This document shows positions 46,209 to 57,700 of a stretch of DNA of 64,000 nt, in pieces. The stretch is from Macrobrachium rosenbergii. Taxonomy: Eukaryota; Arthropoda; Malacostraca; Decapoda; Palaemonidae. The first letter of the stretch is position 1. Each line of letters opens with the position of its first letter. The position numbers were made by a program, and so were the translations under genes. Location: positions 761,001 through 825,000 of the forward strand of contig NC_089768.1 in NCBI RefSeq assembly GCF_040412425.1, written 5' to 3'. Below the pieces are notes generated by a model. It worked only from the letters and a program-made list of their open reading frames with translations, had not been told where the DNA came from and did no database searches.

Positions 46209-46566
46209 GTTGAATTCTTTATCTAGGTACCCATGTGAACATATTCTAAGCCCCCTGAGGGGTGCAACTTATTCCTCTGTGCGTCTGTGCATCAGTCAAC
46301 ACTGCACGTTGACTCACCACCAGTTGCATCTCAGGTGCATTCTTCGACTTTTGACATTGCTTCAGAAGTCTACAAATGATCTACTGGCACAATCCACTAA
46401 ACGTCCCAGAGATCCCCAACCATGACTACGAAGTTGTTCGCTCCCCTCCAATCCCAGCCCTTTCATGGGGGAAGAAAAAATATCCAACCCAGACCTTGCT
46501 CGAATCTGTGACCTCCCTCAAGATCAGTTAAGAAATAGACCTTCAAATCAGCAACCAAAAAGTGAA

Positions 46567-47585
46567 GATCTAGTCCTTCGCGCTCCAGTAGGAGCCAGAC
46601 TGCGCCTCTTTTGGAGAGAATGGAATCGAAGAGGTGCAGAACCTTGGCTGGTCAAGGTATTGAAAGATGGATATGTCATTCCTTTCAAGAAGAACCCTCC
46701 TGGGCAGACTTCACATGAGACCGCTCCAATTCTATCTAAGAGCGAACTGGAGCAGGAAAACACGAGGAATCCTTCATTTTTCCGATCACTCAAAGGTGGT
46801 CGTACGAAGACAGACGTTGTGAAGGGAAGTCCCTCCTTGCAGCAAGCCCCTACCTAGACTTTTACTCCGATGCGTCAGATCTAGGCTGTGGAGCTCATTT
46901 GGGGAATCATGTAATGTCGGGAACATGGTTGGAAGTGTTGAGGAGTTCCCATATCAACATAAAGGAACTGAGGGCCATTCATCTTGGTCTCTAGTCATTC
47001 TCGACCTTGGTGCGTGGCAAGACAGTAACGATTCATGCAAACAATAGGACAGTACTATCATACATCAGACAGCAAGGGGGGGACCCACTCGTTCTCTCTC
47101 TCTATGAGGTGGTGAGGGAACTTCTGCTCTGGGCAGATCAAAACCAGGTGTTGTTGCTGACTCGGTTCATCCAAGGAAAGATGACTGTTCTGGCAGACAG
47201 CCTGAGTCACCTCAAACAAGTCCTTCCAATGGAATGGACACTGGATCCTTTGGTTTGCAACGACCTATGGAGGTTGTGGGGCACACCATCCATAGACCTG
47301 TTCGCGACTTCAAAGAATCACAGACTTCCTCTCTTCTGTTCCCCAATCCCAGATCCTTTAGTTTGGAAGACAGATGTTATGCTCCTAAATTGGACAGGCC
47401 TCGATGTGTACACCTTCCCTCCCTTCAGCATGATAAGGGAAGTAATAAACAAATTAATGTCTCACCAGAATGTCTCGATGACTCTAGTCGCCCCCTTTCA
47501 GCCAAGGAAAGAATGGTCTCTGGACTTGATACTACTACCAGTAGACTTCCCAAGGCTCCTGCCACAAAAGCAGTCGCTGCTCTAA
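46567..47585 (+). pseudogene. DIRS II copy B RT remnant, RNase H and linker
   Basis: PFKKNPPG is joined directly to the RLHMRPLQFYLRANWSRK block (other frame), so fingers, palm and the LDDW motif are gone. RNase H then gives VTIHANNRTVLSYIRQQGGD, where the third acidic residue is Asn rather than Asp, and LADSLSHLKQVLP (last Asp intact). The linker WTLDPLVCNDLWRLWGTPSI and DLFATSKNHRLP follows in a long open frame to 47585. Not able to reverse transcribe. Confidence 0.7.
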
Positions 47586-47689
47586 GAGCTCCACTTCCTC
47601 AGATTCCGTCAAGGATTGTCCACTCTGGCCTTGACAGGTTACAGACTGTCGAGCATCTCGTCAAAGCGAAAGGGTTTTTGAAATGAGCG

Positions 47690-48640
47690 GCAGAAGCTAT
47701 TACAAAATTCAGACATCCTTCTTCTAACAAACTACCAATCAAAGTGGGCAGTCTTCATAAGATAGTACAGACGCCATAATGTCTCTTCTTCTGAGACCTC
47801 TGTCAGTCAAGTAGCCGATTTCTTACTATACCTGAAGACATTCAAGGCACTCTCTACCTCGACTATCAAGGGATACAGATCTATGCTTAGTTCTGTGTTT
47901 AAACATAGAGGATTAGGTCTGTCCCCTAATCAGGACCTATCCGACCTCATTAAGTCTTTTAATTCCATCAAGCAACCAAAATCAAATGCGGTCTCTTGGA
48001 ATTTAGATGCCGTCCTGAAATGGATTTCAGGCCCCCCTTACAAACCTCTTTGCTCTGCTTCTCTAAGGACCTAACCAAGAAAACCCTCTTTTTGGTAGTG
48101 TTGGCTACGACCATGAGTATTAGTGAGATCCAAGCGATTGACAAAGGATTGGATTTTCACAGGTATGTAGTTTACTCCCTTTCGCTCGGATTCCAGGCCA
48201 AGAACAAGGACCCTTCTAACCTGTTCTCCATCAAGAATTTTATGACATTCTCGGACCAGAGGAAAAGGAGAGGCTTCTATGTCCAGTAAGAGCCCGGAGA
48301 CAATACCTTCAGAGGACTGAAAAGATTAGGGGTCCTTCGAACGTCCTCTGGTGTTCGCTCTTTCCTTTCCTTTCTGAGGAATCTGATTATCGAATCTCAT
48401 TCCCAGATTCAAGAAGTAGTTTTACAGACTTTTAAAGTGAAAGCCCATGAAGCTAGAGCTATCGCAACCTCTCTTGCTTTCAGACATAACATGTCTCTTT
48501 CGAGTGTCCTGCAATCAACCTTCTGGAGGTGTAAGTTCGCTACGCACTATCTCAAAGATGTGGAGACTGTTTTCAAAAATTGCAGCACGTTAGGATCTTT
48601 GTCTGTGGCTGGCGTGGTGTTGGGAGAGGAGGCATAGGGA
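47690..48640 (+). pseudogene. DIRS II copy B tyrosine recombinase, degenerate
   Basis: Blocks: VADFLLYLKTFKALSTSTIK then GYRSMLSSVFKHRGLGLSPN, NAVSWNLDAVLKWI, TLFLVVLATTMSISEIQAI (the first catalytic Arg of GARISEL is Ser), GFQAKNKDPSNL, KAHEARAIATSLAF (H-x-x-R intact, about 48445) and FATHYLKDV (catalytic Tyr, about 48550). Frames shift between blocks. Similar loss of the first Arg, but to Gly, occurs in DIRS copy 1. Confidence 0.75.
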
Positions 48641-48984
48641 ATCTTCTGTTCCTCTGCTTTCTTCACCTTGAATTAAGGTGTCAAGTTTCAGGAAGCCTGG
48701 AGACATACTGTATCTGGAGTCCTATTCTGGTCTACGCCCAGGGCAAGGGCATCTTTATAACGTTGCGAGCCACGGGTGTACTTTCCTCGCTGCAAAGTCC
48801 CCACTCATGCAGGAGTGACTCTGGGCTATACAGCCACGCTCACTGCAGGACAAGAGGGGCGCCAGGTAAGGAACAACAAGCATGATCTCAATGCTGGCAA
48901 CTTTTCTATGTCAGATTCATTATCTTATTTAATGTTTTGGTATAGATTATGTCCAAAGATCCCAACCCCTTCCAATGTGGAATC

Positions 48985-49080
48985 AGCTATGTACTGTAAT
49001 TACTTGGTAAGTCACATATGAAAATGACATTTTTATGATAAAGTTTTATATATACTTATCAAGTAATTACATGATTTGAG
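48985..49080. other. Arm-core-arm joint, DIRS II copy B / short element E
   Basis: GTAATTACTTGGTAAGT (about 48995-49011), core AAAATGACATTTTTATGATA plus AAG from 49021, then ACTTATCAAGTAATTACAT (49053-49071), inverse to the first arm. There is no gap between the two elements. Confidence 0.7.
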
Positions 49081-49313
49081 CCGTCCCGCCTCCTCTCTTT
49101 TGGACAAAAGGGTGCAAAGGAATGGAAGCTTTCTGCCTAGTTGTTCCCTCACAGTCCCCGATAGTGGGCGGGGCATGTAACTACACTGAAACAAATGCTA
49201 GCGCTACCACGAATTTTGAATTTTTAGGCTGCCGTAGGTAGGAAGCTCATAGCTGTGTAATTACTTGGTAAGTATATATAAAAGTTTATTTTACCATAAG
49301 AATGTCATTTTTG
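49021..49313. mobile_element. Short non-autonomous element E (293 bp), DIRS II type
   Basis: The ends are inverted repeats of about 50 bp (AAAATGACATTTTTATG at left, CATAAGAATGTCATTTT at right) that include the ACTTATCAAGTAATTACA arm. The interior has AGCGCTACC-type sequence also near the left end of copy A. No coding capacity. Confidence 0.7.
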
Positions 49314-50065
49314 TAGATGGGCAAATGCACATAATATGATAATGACCCCGGACATATTTCATGTTATCAGAGTTAGAGGCCTTGTTCACCCTGTAAGGGT
49401 ATACATACTTTCTCTTCTTGAACTCAGGGCTAGCCTATAGTCAAATTTTGCATTTAAAGGTTGGCTTAGTTTTCTTGGTAGCTCCTTTTAATTTTTATCA
49501 GATTATGGATCCAAGCCTGTGTCCCTAGCTCATGGTCACACCTGAATTACTTCCAAAATATGGGAGTCTGCTGTATGGTCACCCTTAACCATTTGGGTTT
49601 AATTCTGAGAAGACAGGATGGGTATAATGTCTCAGTAATGGGAAATCTCAGCTGAGACAGATGCTGCTTCTCCAGAGACAAAAAGATTTCTGCTACCGTA
49701 TTTGATGATGTCAAGAAAGTGGTCTGTCTTAATTGCCCAAGAAATATATCTGCCACACCACAAGTTTCAAGAGCAAAAACAATTATCTTGCGTATAGATA
49801 GCAAGGTGCAGTGGGTGTTGTGTTTTTCAGGAGGAAGATTCAACAGAGACCTCTGAATCCTTACTGGGTATATCACTGGTCCTAGGACCTTACTTATATC
49901 AATTTAGGCATTTTGAATGAAATTATGTAGAGGAATCTGGAACTTTGTTCTTACCCACTCTGGTTGCAGCCGGACTTAAGTCTATGTTATTTTCATTCCA
50001 GCACATGTTCGGTTAAATATTGAGATATTTCAGGTCCTGTCTAATTGTATTTCAAGCAATCCCAG
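49314..50065. other. Intron sequence, nothing specific
   Basis: A minus-strand open stretch at 49876-49547 shows no recognisable motif. Confidence 0.4.
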
Positions 50066-50067
50066 TA

Positions 50068-50300
50068 CAGGCAGTCCCCGGTTATCGGCAGGGTTTCCAT
50101 TCCCGATGGCATGACAATAACCGAAAATCACCGATAATAGCGCTGATCCTGGTTATCGGTGCCTATATCCAGTTATTGACACCGCTGTTCGATGGAAATC
50201 GGCGGCAATAACCGGAGGTCAGCACATAGTGCCAAAAATCCAGTTGTGGTTGCTAGACAAGCCCTGTAAAACCAGATTGCCAATAACCAGGGACTGCCTG
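50068..50300. mobile_element. TA-flanked MITE (233 bp)
   Basis: Inverted ends of 23 bp: CAGGCAGTCCCCGGTTATCG (50068 on) and its complement at 50278-50300 with two mismatches; TA duplicated at 50066-50067 and 50301-50302. Internal tandem GGTTATCGG / CAATAACCGG phrases. Tc1/mariner-pogo type by target site. Confidence 0.8.
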
Positions 50301-50302
50301 TA

Positions 50303-51894
50303 ATGTGTTTTGGATTGTCAAAGTGGCGATCTGCACACTTTCCCCTGTATCACATGGATTTAATTCAGTGATTGTTAAACATAAGTTTTTTTTTATCCTC
50401 TGATTGTGGAGGGGCAAAATTGTTGGGGGTGAGGGCATGTTGGTCTTGCTCTCTTCATATGACCGATACTTTGCTTACCTTAAGATCATAGTTTTGATAT
50501 TGGAAATCCTTACACTGCTGATTGGGTCTGTATGACTTTTATTTTTCAAAATAGATTCCTAGTGCCCTACTACAGTGCTGGGTTCCACTCTGACTCTTGA
50601 TTCATTAATACAAGGGCCCTGACCTTGTTCACTCAGAAGGATGTGTTCTTTAGTTCCATAGTTTAAATTTTCACTTGCAGCTGCAAATCCTTCCATTCTA
50701 AATAGCTTCTCAATCACATGTAACTAATAAGGGTTTGATTAAATGAATATGATTTTAAAAATTAAAATATGTTTTTATACTAACAAATCGATTTCATAGT
50801 AAAAAGTGTAGGTCTTCTAGTAAGTCTAGACAACACAGGGAATGCCTTAACTTCCGCTGTGCTGCAGACACACAAGACTTGGCAAAAAAAAAAACAACTA
50901 CTTTGGACTTAGAAAAGATGGAATCTGCTTGAATTCTACCCCTTTCATATATGGAGTGTCCTTCAGCAAGCGCTGAATAACTTTAATAACAAGGAGGGTA
51001 ATATTAAAGATGAGGGGGGGCGGGGTTTACCCTCGCTCTCCTCACGCAGGCCTTCCATTCTTCCTACAGCCACTTACCTGTGTTGACATGCTTTATCACT
51101 CTCTCCTCGTGTTCTATGGCTTGGATGAGCACAACCAAAATTTTCCTTTGTTCAGTTTTTGTTTAGTTGCATTGTGCAGTGTATGTTAATTTGTATTTCT
51201 TTTGTAGTACTTTGGTATCCTTTGGGTCTGTTATTTGTTTATTATGGAGGGACCAACACTGTAGGTGGGAGGTTGTGGATGGCCATGTAGCTACTTCATA
51301 CCCCCCCATTTTGGTTGACCCACATATTCATGGCTGTACAACTCGTAAACGGAAGGAATGCACATATGCCTTTCTTTTTGATAAATGTGTCTTGATCGTC
51401 ACCCCAGTGGAGCATTATCGCTGGAGGAGAAGGAAACCGAAGGAGGGACTCACTGGTTTTCTTATTGTGGCTTTGTGCAGGAAGTGACACCTAGTCCTTC
51501 AGAACTTTTCTATTCCCAGTTACATTTCCCCTCCCACCCTCCCCTGGCTCCTCTCATAGGAAGGATAATGCACTAACTAGCAGACCCATTCATCTCTTAT
51601 CCGATGATGTGGATGCTAAAGATTTGTCCTCTTGAATACCCTCCCCCTTGAGCTCCAAGACTCAGGAAAAGGTCAGATTTTAACCATTTGAGAGGTTCAC
51701 CCTCCCCCTTGAGCTCCAAGATTCAGGAAAAGGTCGGAGTTGAAATTTGTTTGTTTAAAATTTTTCATAACTTGCTGTAGAAATGCATAAATGCTGTAAT
51801 TACAGTATGTTATTATTATTATTTGAAGGAAGCAGACCCTCTTTCAAACAAGTCTTGTTGAAAAGGTTGGCTGTATCTTGCAAATTTGTCGCAT
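50303..51894. other. Intron sequence with one short duplication
   Basis: CCTCCCCCTTGAGCTCCAAG followed by RATTCAGGAAAAGGTC-type sequence occurs at 51638-51674 and again at 51699-51735. Otherwise no supported feature. Confidence 0.5.
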
Positions 51895-52379
51895 ACAGGA
51901 TCTTTTCTATTTTCCTTATAATTCACTTTGGCTCAGCGATGTTGGTCAGCAACTGGCCAATATTGATATTGGGAAAGGACAACGTGGAATGCGGGAAATA
52001 TTTTTATTGGAATATTAAATCAGAAATCCGTGGATTCCTTTATGGTCTTGCTCAATGGTCTGGATTCTGGTTCTCCTAATTCAGGTTGTGGTACCAGGGC
52101 AGGTCGTCTCGGGCGAAGCCTGCTCTTCCGTGTTGATGTTCTGGGCTCATCTTGCGTGCAAGGATCATTGTAGTGCTGGGGGATGAATGGGAGAATTTCG
52201 GTCCTCAGATGGAGAATTTTGACTCGCTCGCTCGCTATGGGGGTTTGCTCGGTGCAGGTCTCCTGGTGGCCGTGGGGAGGAGAAAGGTTACCTGTGTAAT
52301 GTTGAGGGTTGGTTTCTCCTTCCCAATGTGCAATGCTTCCATGAGGCGCAGGCAGCGGTGGTCCTAGTCTGGTCAATTA

Positions 52380-52640
52380 TTTTTATATTCAGGATTACAT
52401 CTTTTCTTGTAATTCCCTGGTTATGGGCAGTCCTGGCATGGTTAAAGATGGCTCCTACTTAGGCATATCAGGAAATCCTCTTGGAGAAATGCATGGTGGT
52501 CATGCCAAAATATGACCCGAGGCATCCTCCGACCGGGCGTGAGTACTGGTAGACCACGTTGGTTTTCTTTAAGGGATCCTGCTGAGGGGCGGCTGGATTG
52601 TTACGCATCACCAGGCTGCTTGTCTTTTTACTTTTTTAGT
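52380..52640 (-). pseudogene. Penelope-like GIY-YIG endonuclease domain, broken
   Basis: Minus frame: NVVYQYSRPVGGCLGSYFGM then TTMHFSKRIS, stops, GAIFNHARTAHNQGITRKDV. The Tyr pair, the Cys pair region, the Arg of SKRIS and the His residues match the GIY-YIG layout. The Gly-Ile-Tyr signature is VVYQYS and SYFG here. It is broken by stops after KRIS and within the next ten residues. Confidence 0.65.
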
Positions 52641-54300
52641 AAATAACCAGATGAATATTCTTATTGGGGTCAGCGGAGCAGACACTATCCTTGATGATGT
52701 TCTTGAGGGCATGTTCATCTTTATATTTCTGATGAAATTGTCCTTTATAGAAGAGCTTTATGCATTCAGGGATGTTGGGGCAAGGTTCTTGCCAGTACCA
52801 TCTATCGATGTTCCTCTTGATACACTTCTCTATTCCAGTTTGGATGCCCACTGTTGATAACGACCTGGGCTACACATACCAGTTCTTCGTGTTTGTCATT
52901 CCAGGAGGAGCAGTGCGAGAGGGCCCTCCTGACGTAGGCGCTGATGGTGGAGTGCTTATATCTCTCGGAGCACTCACTCGCTCCATTCATACACATGCCC
53001 AAGTTTGTCAGCTTTGTGTAGACCGTAGTAGAGAATAGGGCCTCCCTTTGCTCAACAAGGACATCAAGAAGGGGGAGGCAGCAGTCTTGACTATGTTTGA
53101 TGGTGAAACTGAGGCAGCTATGGTTGTGGAAAGCACGCCTCTGGTTTTCAATTTCCTCTTGTGAATTGGCGCTGACGAAGGTATCGTTGATGTAGCACAC
53201 ATACATCCTTAGCTGGTCGATGCTTTTGAATACCCTCCATTCCACAGTGCCCATATAGAAATTGGCGAAGAGGACTCCAAGGGGAGAACCCATCGCCACC
53301 CCATCAATCTGGTTGCACATATGGCCACGGTGATTGGAGAAAGGGGCCTTTTGTAGTGCATATTTCCAGTAGGGCATGGAGGGCATGCTCAGGGATGGGG
53401 TGGTGTGGTCCCTGTACACACGGTCCAAGATCATCTGGATGGTCTCATCAACAGGGACGGTGGTGAAGAGGGACTCCACATCCATTGAAGCTATAAATCC
53501 TGGGGGCAAGGAGATCACTCTTAGGGCCTCCAGAAACTCTGCTGACGACTTCAGGCTGTGGCTGTCCGGGACGTAAGGGGTCACGATGACATTGAGCCTC
53601 TTGGCCAACTGGTACATCGGGGCAGAAATCTGACTAATGATGGGATGCAGGGGGTTACCTCACTTGTGTGTTTTGACATTCCTGGTAGATGTATCCTAGG
53701 TCATAGTCTCCCCCTGATTGGTGGTAGGTGGAGGAGGGCCTGAGGGGCACTGTTGACCGTCTCTACGATCCTGTTCTCCTCCCGCCTGATCTCATCAACA
53801 GGGTTCTTAGTAATTCTTCGAAATTTGTTGTACGCCAGGATTTCATCCAACTTCTGTTGATAGTCCTTGATGTTTATGAGGACTAAAGTAGCAGTCTTGT
53901 CGGCCCTATGAACAGTGATGTCATCCCTCTCCCTCAGCTGTTTTGCCACCTCCCTTGGGTGCCGGTTGATGCCTCAGCCAACAGGAGGGGTTGAAGAGTA
54001 TCAGTCGTTCGGAGGTTGCCAAGGTCCTCTTGCTTCTGGATAGTATCCATGAGATATTCAATTTCAAGGCGCTTGTCTAGGGGCCTCGGCCTGGTAATGA
54101 TCTGGCAATTAAGGCCCAATTTCAGGATTTCATCTTCTTCGGGAGTCAGAGCGTAGATTGTAAGATTGACATATCTTTCTTTTCCTTGTGGGAGACGTAG
54201 CTTGCCCCCATTGAGGGCGATCAGCTTCTTGGTGATGGTTCTCATCTTCTTCTCTGCATCCTTTTCCTCCAAGCGACGTAGGCAATCGACGATGTCATTG
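52636..54300 (-). pseudogene. Penelope-like reverse transcriptase, frameshifted, altered active site
   Basis: Blocks on the minus strand: GKLRLPQGKERYVNLTIYAL (N-terminal), ITVHRADKTATLVLINIKDY, YQLAKRLNVIVTPYVPDSHS, SLPPGFIASMDVESLFTTVP (palm), MCNQIDGVAMGSPLGVLFAN, then YINDTFVSA, where the family has Y-x-D-D (first Asp now Asn), LLDVLVEQREALFSTTVYTK, and ECIKLFYKGQFHQKYKDE. Shifts near 53935, 53680 and 52850. The family copies its RNA at the target site and then uses the nuclease domain. Confidence 0.8.
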
Positions 54301-54597
54301 CTGTGCTCTCCTCCTTGGAGGGCATTGTCTGTTCCAGAGGATGACCATCGAGGTGGTCAAAACATGTCGATGGTACCACAACATGAACTAAGAGAAGAAC
54401 CAGAATCCAGACCACTGAACGAGACCACAAAGGAATCCACGGATTTCTGACTGAATATTCCAGTAAAAATATTTCCTGCATTCCACTCTGCCCTTTTCCA
54501 GTATGAATGGTGGCCAGTTGCTGACCAACATCGCTGAGCCTGTAAAGCGAAGTATAAGGAAAATAGAAAAGATCCTGTTTAAGATAGATGTGCAAAA

Positions 54598-54614
54598 TAT
54601 TATTATTATATTAT

Positions 54615-54645
<31 letters not shown>
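54598..54645. repeat. (ATT)n microsatellite
   Basis: Imperfect TTA/ATT units next to the Penelope-like end. Confidence 0.85.
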
Positions 54646-54739
54646 TTTAAAATTATTATTAATCTTATTATTTGAAAATTAATCATTTATTTATCATACA
54701 AAAAAAATAACCATACCTTAAAAATTCTCTTATCTCAGT

Positions 54740-54836
54740 AAGAGAGAGAGAGAGAGAGAGAGAGGGAGAACTGAGATAGGAAGGGAGAAAGAGTGAGTGA
54801 TATATATATATATATATAGAGAGAGAGAGGGAGAGA
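54740..54836. repeat. (AG)n and (TA)n compound microsatellite
   Basis: AG tracts at 54741-54764 and 54819-54836 with a TA tract at 54800-54818 between. Confidence 0.9.
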
Positions 54837-54879
54837 ATTATTGTTTTTATTATGTAATGTTATTATTTAATCTTATTAA

Positions 54880-56314
54880 CCCTTAAACGCCAAGCCTCTA
54901 TTTACAAAAGTGTCTGCCGTATGCCGGCGGCGTTCGGGAGTTAGCACCGAAGCGGAAAAAAAGTTTTTTTAAAAAAATCACAGCACGCTTAGAGTTCATT
55001 TTTGGCTCCTTTTTTTGAAATTGCCTGAAGTTTAGTATGCAACCATCAGAAATGAAAAAAAATTTCATTATCATATATAAATATTGAAAGACAGCACAAA
55101 AAAAAATTTCATATATAATTGTATACAAATCGCACTCTGACCAAAACGGTTAAAGCTAGTGAGTTATTTTTTTTCTTTGTATTTTACACTAAATCGTGAT
55201 GAATTTGGTATATAACAAATTGTAAAATGATCAAAGCAACACAGAGAAAATAATATCACAAAATGATGCATGAATTCGTAACACGCAGACGTAAAAAAAA
55301 GTTTTTTTCAAAAATTCACCATAAATCGAAATATTGTGCTAGAGACTTCCTGTTTGTTGCAAAATGAAAGTAATTGATTGAATATTACTAGACTGTAAGT
55401 GTTTTAGCTTACAATTGCAGTTTCCGACCATTTCGGTCGAGTTAAAGGCGACCGAAGCTCAAATTTTTTCTATTTATCGTGAGTTATATGAAAATATTTC
55501 AAAACTGATAAAAGCTACAACCATGAGTTATTTTTTGTTGTATTCTACATGAAATTGCGCACATTTTCATATATAGAACTTTATGTAATGACTAATATAA
55601 AACGGTGGAAACATTACGACAAAGTGACGGAAGAATTTCCGAGATGTTCAGCGAGTTATCAGCTACAGCGGATGTAAGGAAAAAGTTTTTCAAAAATTCA
55701 CCATAAATCGAAATATTGTGCTAGAGACTTCCAATTTGTTGCAAAATGAAGGTAAATGATTGAATATTACTAGAATGTAAGAGTTTTAGCTTACAATTGC
55801 GTTTTTTGACCATTTCGGTCGAATCAAAGTTGACCGAAGGTTGAAAGTTTGGCACTTACCGTGATTTATATGAAAATATTTCCAAACTGATAAAAGCTAC
55901 AACCATGAGTTATTTTTTGTTGTATTTTACATGAAATTGCGCACATTTTCATATATAAAACTTTATGTAACGGCTAATATAAAATGGTGCAAAAATTACA
56001 ACAAAATGACGAAAGAATTTCTGAAATTTTCGGCCGAGTTACCGCGCACGGACGCAAGGAAAAAGTGTTTTCAAAAATTCACCATAAATCAAAATATTGT
56101 GCTAGAGACTTCCAATTTGTTGCAAAATGAAGGTAAATGATTGAATATTACTAGAATGTAAGAGTTTTAGCTTACAATTGCGTTTTTCGACCATTTTGGT
56201 AGAGTCAAAGTTGACCGAAGGTGAAATTTTTTGTAGTCGACGTATGGTACGTCCGCTCGTCACCTGACAGACAATTTTAGTCGACTTACAATACGTCCAG
56301 TCGGCGTTTAAGGG
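54880..56314. mobile_element. Non-autonomous piggyBac-like element (1435 bp) with internal satellite
   Basis: Ends CCCTTAAACGCC (54880-54891) and GGCGTTTAAGGG (56303-56314) are perfect inverts, and TTAA flanks both sides (54876-54879, 56315-56318). These are the target site and CCC start of piggyBac elements. Most of the interior is about three tandem copies of a 382-bp unit. No transposase is encoded. Confidence 0.75.
55280..56220. repeat. Tandem array of about 382-bp units inside the piggyBac-like element
   Basis: The phrase TTCACCATAAATC plus AAATATTGTGCTAGAGACTT starts at about 55314, 55697 and 56078. The units carry GACCATTTCGGTCGA, a 15-base near-palindrome, once each with small changes. 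Confidence 0.8.
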
Positions 56315-56319
56315 TTAAA

Positions 56320-56725
56320 CTGATATTGATATTTTAAAATTAGTATCGTAAATCATTTTATCATAAAATGTGTATCTAGGTACAGTACAGTATTTAGTCA
56401 TGAAAATAATATGAAAATACTGAATATTGGTCTAAGAAAAAATCTGCAAATGGGTAAGTTTTCCTGCGAATAATTTATAGATAGGTTCCACAGAAAATCC
56501 CGTGAGTCACTGAGTCTGAGAATCGTAAGAATGCAAATATGGGGGTTTTACTGTAACATCATCTTTACATAACCAGTATTTCTTAAGATACCTGTTGTTG
56601 CAAACCAATATTTTGTATGATACCTCTTGTTGCAAAAGCTATCATACCCACAGATGGTTTTGTAATTTAGCAGCCTTCTTGTACTACAGATATAAGATAA
56701 ATTCGTGAAAATTTGCCATAATTTT
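56320..56725. other. AT-rich, possible right end of a pogo-like element
   Basis: GCAAATATGGGGGTTTTACTG followed by TA at about 56536-56556 has the form of a TA-flanked element end. I find no matching left end. Confidence 0.3.
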
Positions 56726-56729
56726 TTAC

Positions 56730-57700
56730 CTTGTCTTATCTGAATGTCATCTTATACACGGAAATATATGGTACTTGCAGAAGATATGACCTTCCCTTAA
56801 CATTGCTGGTTTGTCTTCTCTTTCTGGCTTTTAGATTCCTTGGCAGGAAAAAATGGACTAACAGATCACTGTCTCCTTTGCCACCACATCTGAGACAGAT
56901 CCTTCCTCCCTTGCTACAGGTGGTCTCCCCTTGACTGACATGTATCTTGCAGCTAAGCAAGTGGAGGTTGTGACATTTCCCCCTTGTGTATAGATCTTCC
57001 ATGGAGTTGGATAGGTCTGCGAGGCAGAAGAAATGGTATTATTGCTCTTCGTCCTCCTCCTCCTCCTCATCTCTGTCATCCTCCTCATCCTCCTCGAACT
57101 TGTCACATCATCTTAAGAAGAAGAAGAAGAGGTTTAAGTCCCTTAGGAAGAGGTTCTGATGATCTTCACACTGCTGCCTCTCCTCTCTTAGGCAGAGCAG
57201 ACACGTCAGGTTTCCCTTGGGTGACCAGTGCTGTTGACGCAACAAGAGACAGTGCTTCATCACATCCAACCTCGGATAGGAGCCATGCTCCTTATTTCCA
57301 CTGATCATCTGTGGACTCTCATCAGGAAGGTGATATACAGTCCCCTCCATTCAGCTCTTGCGAGCCATTGTGTAGTTGGCCTGCACAGCCTGCTCACTCT
57401 CCATGCCTGCCGTTTTCAGTCTCTGTACCATCAGCATCACAGCAGTAGCAGGAGCTCTCCCTATCACTTGCCTTTGGGTGCCTGTAGGAGAGCCTATTTG
57501 CCATCTATTCACTCTGCGTAGTCTCTCTCCTCTCCCCTCTAAGCAGGCTTGTTCTTACTCTAGAGAGATATCTCCCATTCCCTCTACCTCCCTTGAGCGC
57601 AGATATTTTAAAAAATTTTTAAAAGAAAATAAAATACCATGTATACTGTGTTGTTTGTTAATTAAATTATAGCTTCTCACATTAGTTTTTCCTTACTTTG
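56730..57700 (+). other. Unassigned degraded coding-like sequence
   Basis: A frame around 57000-57160 reads MELDRSARQKKWYYC, a run of serines, then HHLKKKKKRFKSLRKRF and a stop. Nearby Pro/Ser/Cys-rich frames change repeatedly. It resembles 9170-9300 in layout (serine run then lysine run). A gag relic is possible; no diagnostic motif. Confidence 0.25.

Larger units (their letters stand above)
46250..49020 (+). mobile_element. DIRS family II copy B, internally deleted
   Basis: Order: gag tail (46254-46425), RT entry block (46567-46710: RLRLFWREWNRRGAEPWLVK and GYVIPFKKNPPG), a deletion of nearly the whole RT, RNase H (46850-47230), linker, tyrosine recombinase (47690-48640), and a 3' end at 49020 carrying TGTAATTACTTGGTAAGT. 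It matches copy A (4556-8071), which lacks the recombinase. The left border is uncertain. Confidence 0.7.
51895..54585 (-). mobile_element. Penelope-like element with inverted terminal repeats
   Basis: About 190-200 bases at each end (51895-52090 and 54390-54585) are inverted copies, sharing ACAGGATCTTTTCTATTTTC, CTCAGCGATGTTGGTCAGCA and TCAGAAATCCGTGGATTCCT. Between them, on the minus strand, lie an N-terminal region, a Penelope-type RT and a GIY-YIG nuclease. Inverted or direct terminal copies are typical of Penelope-like elements. Confidence 0.8.
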
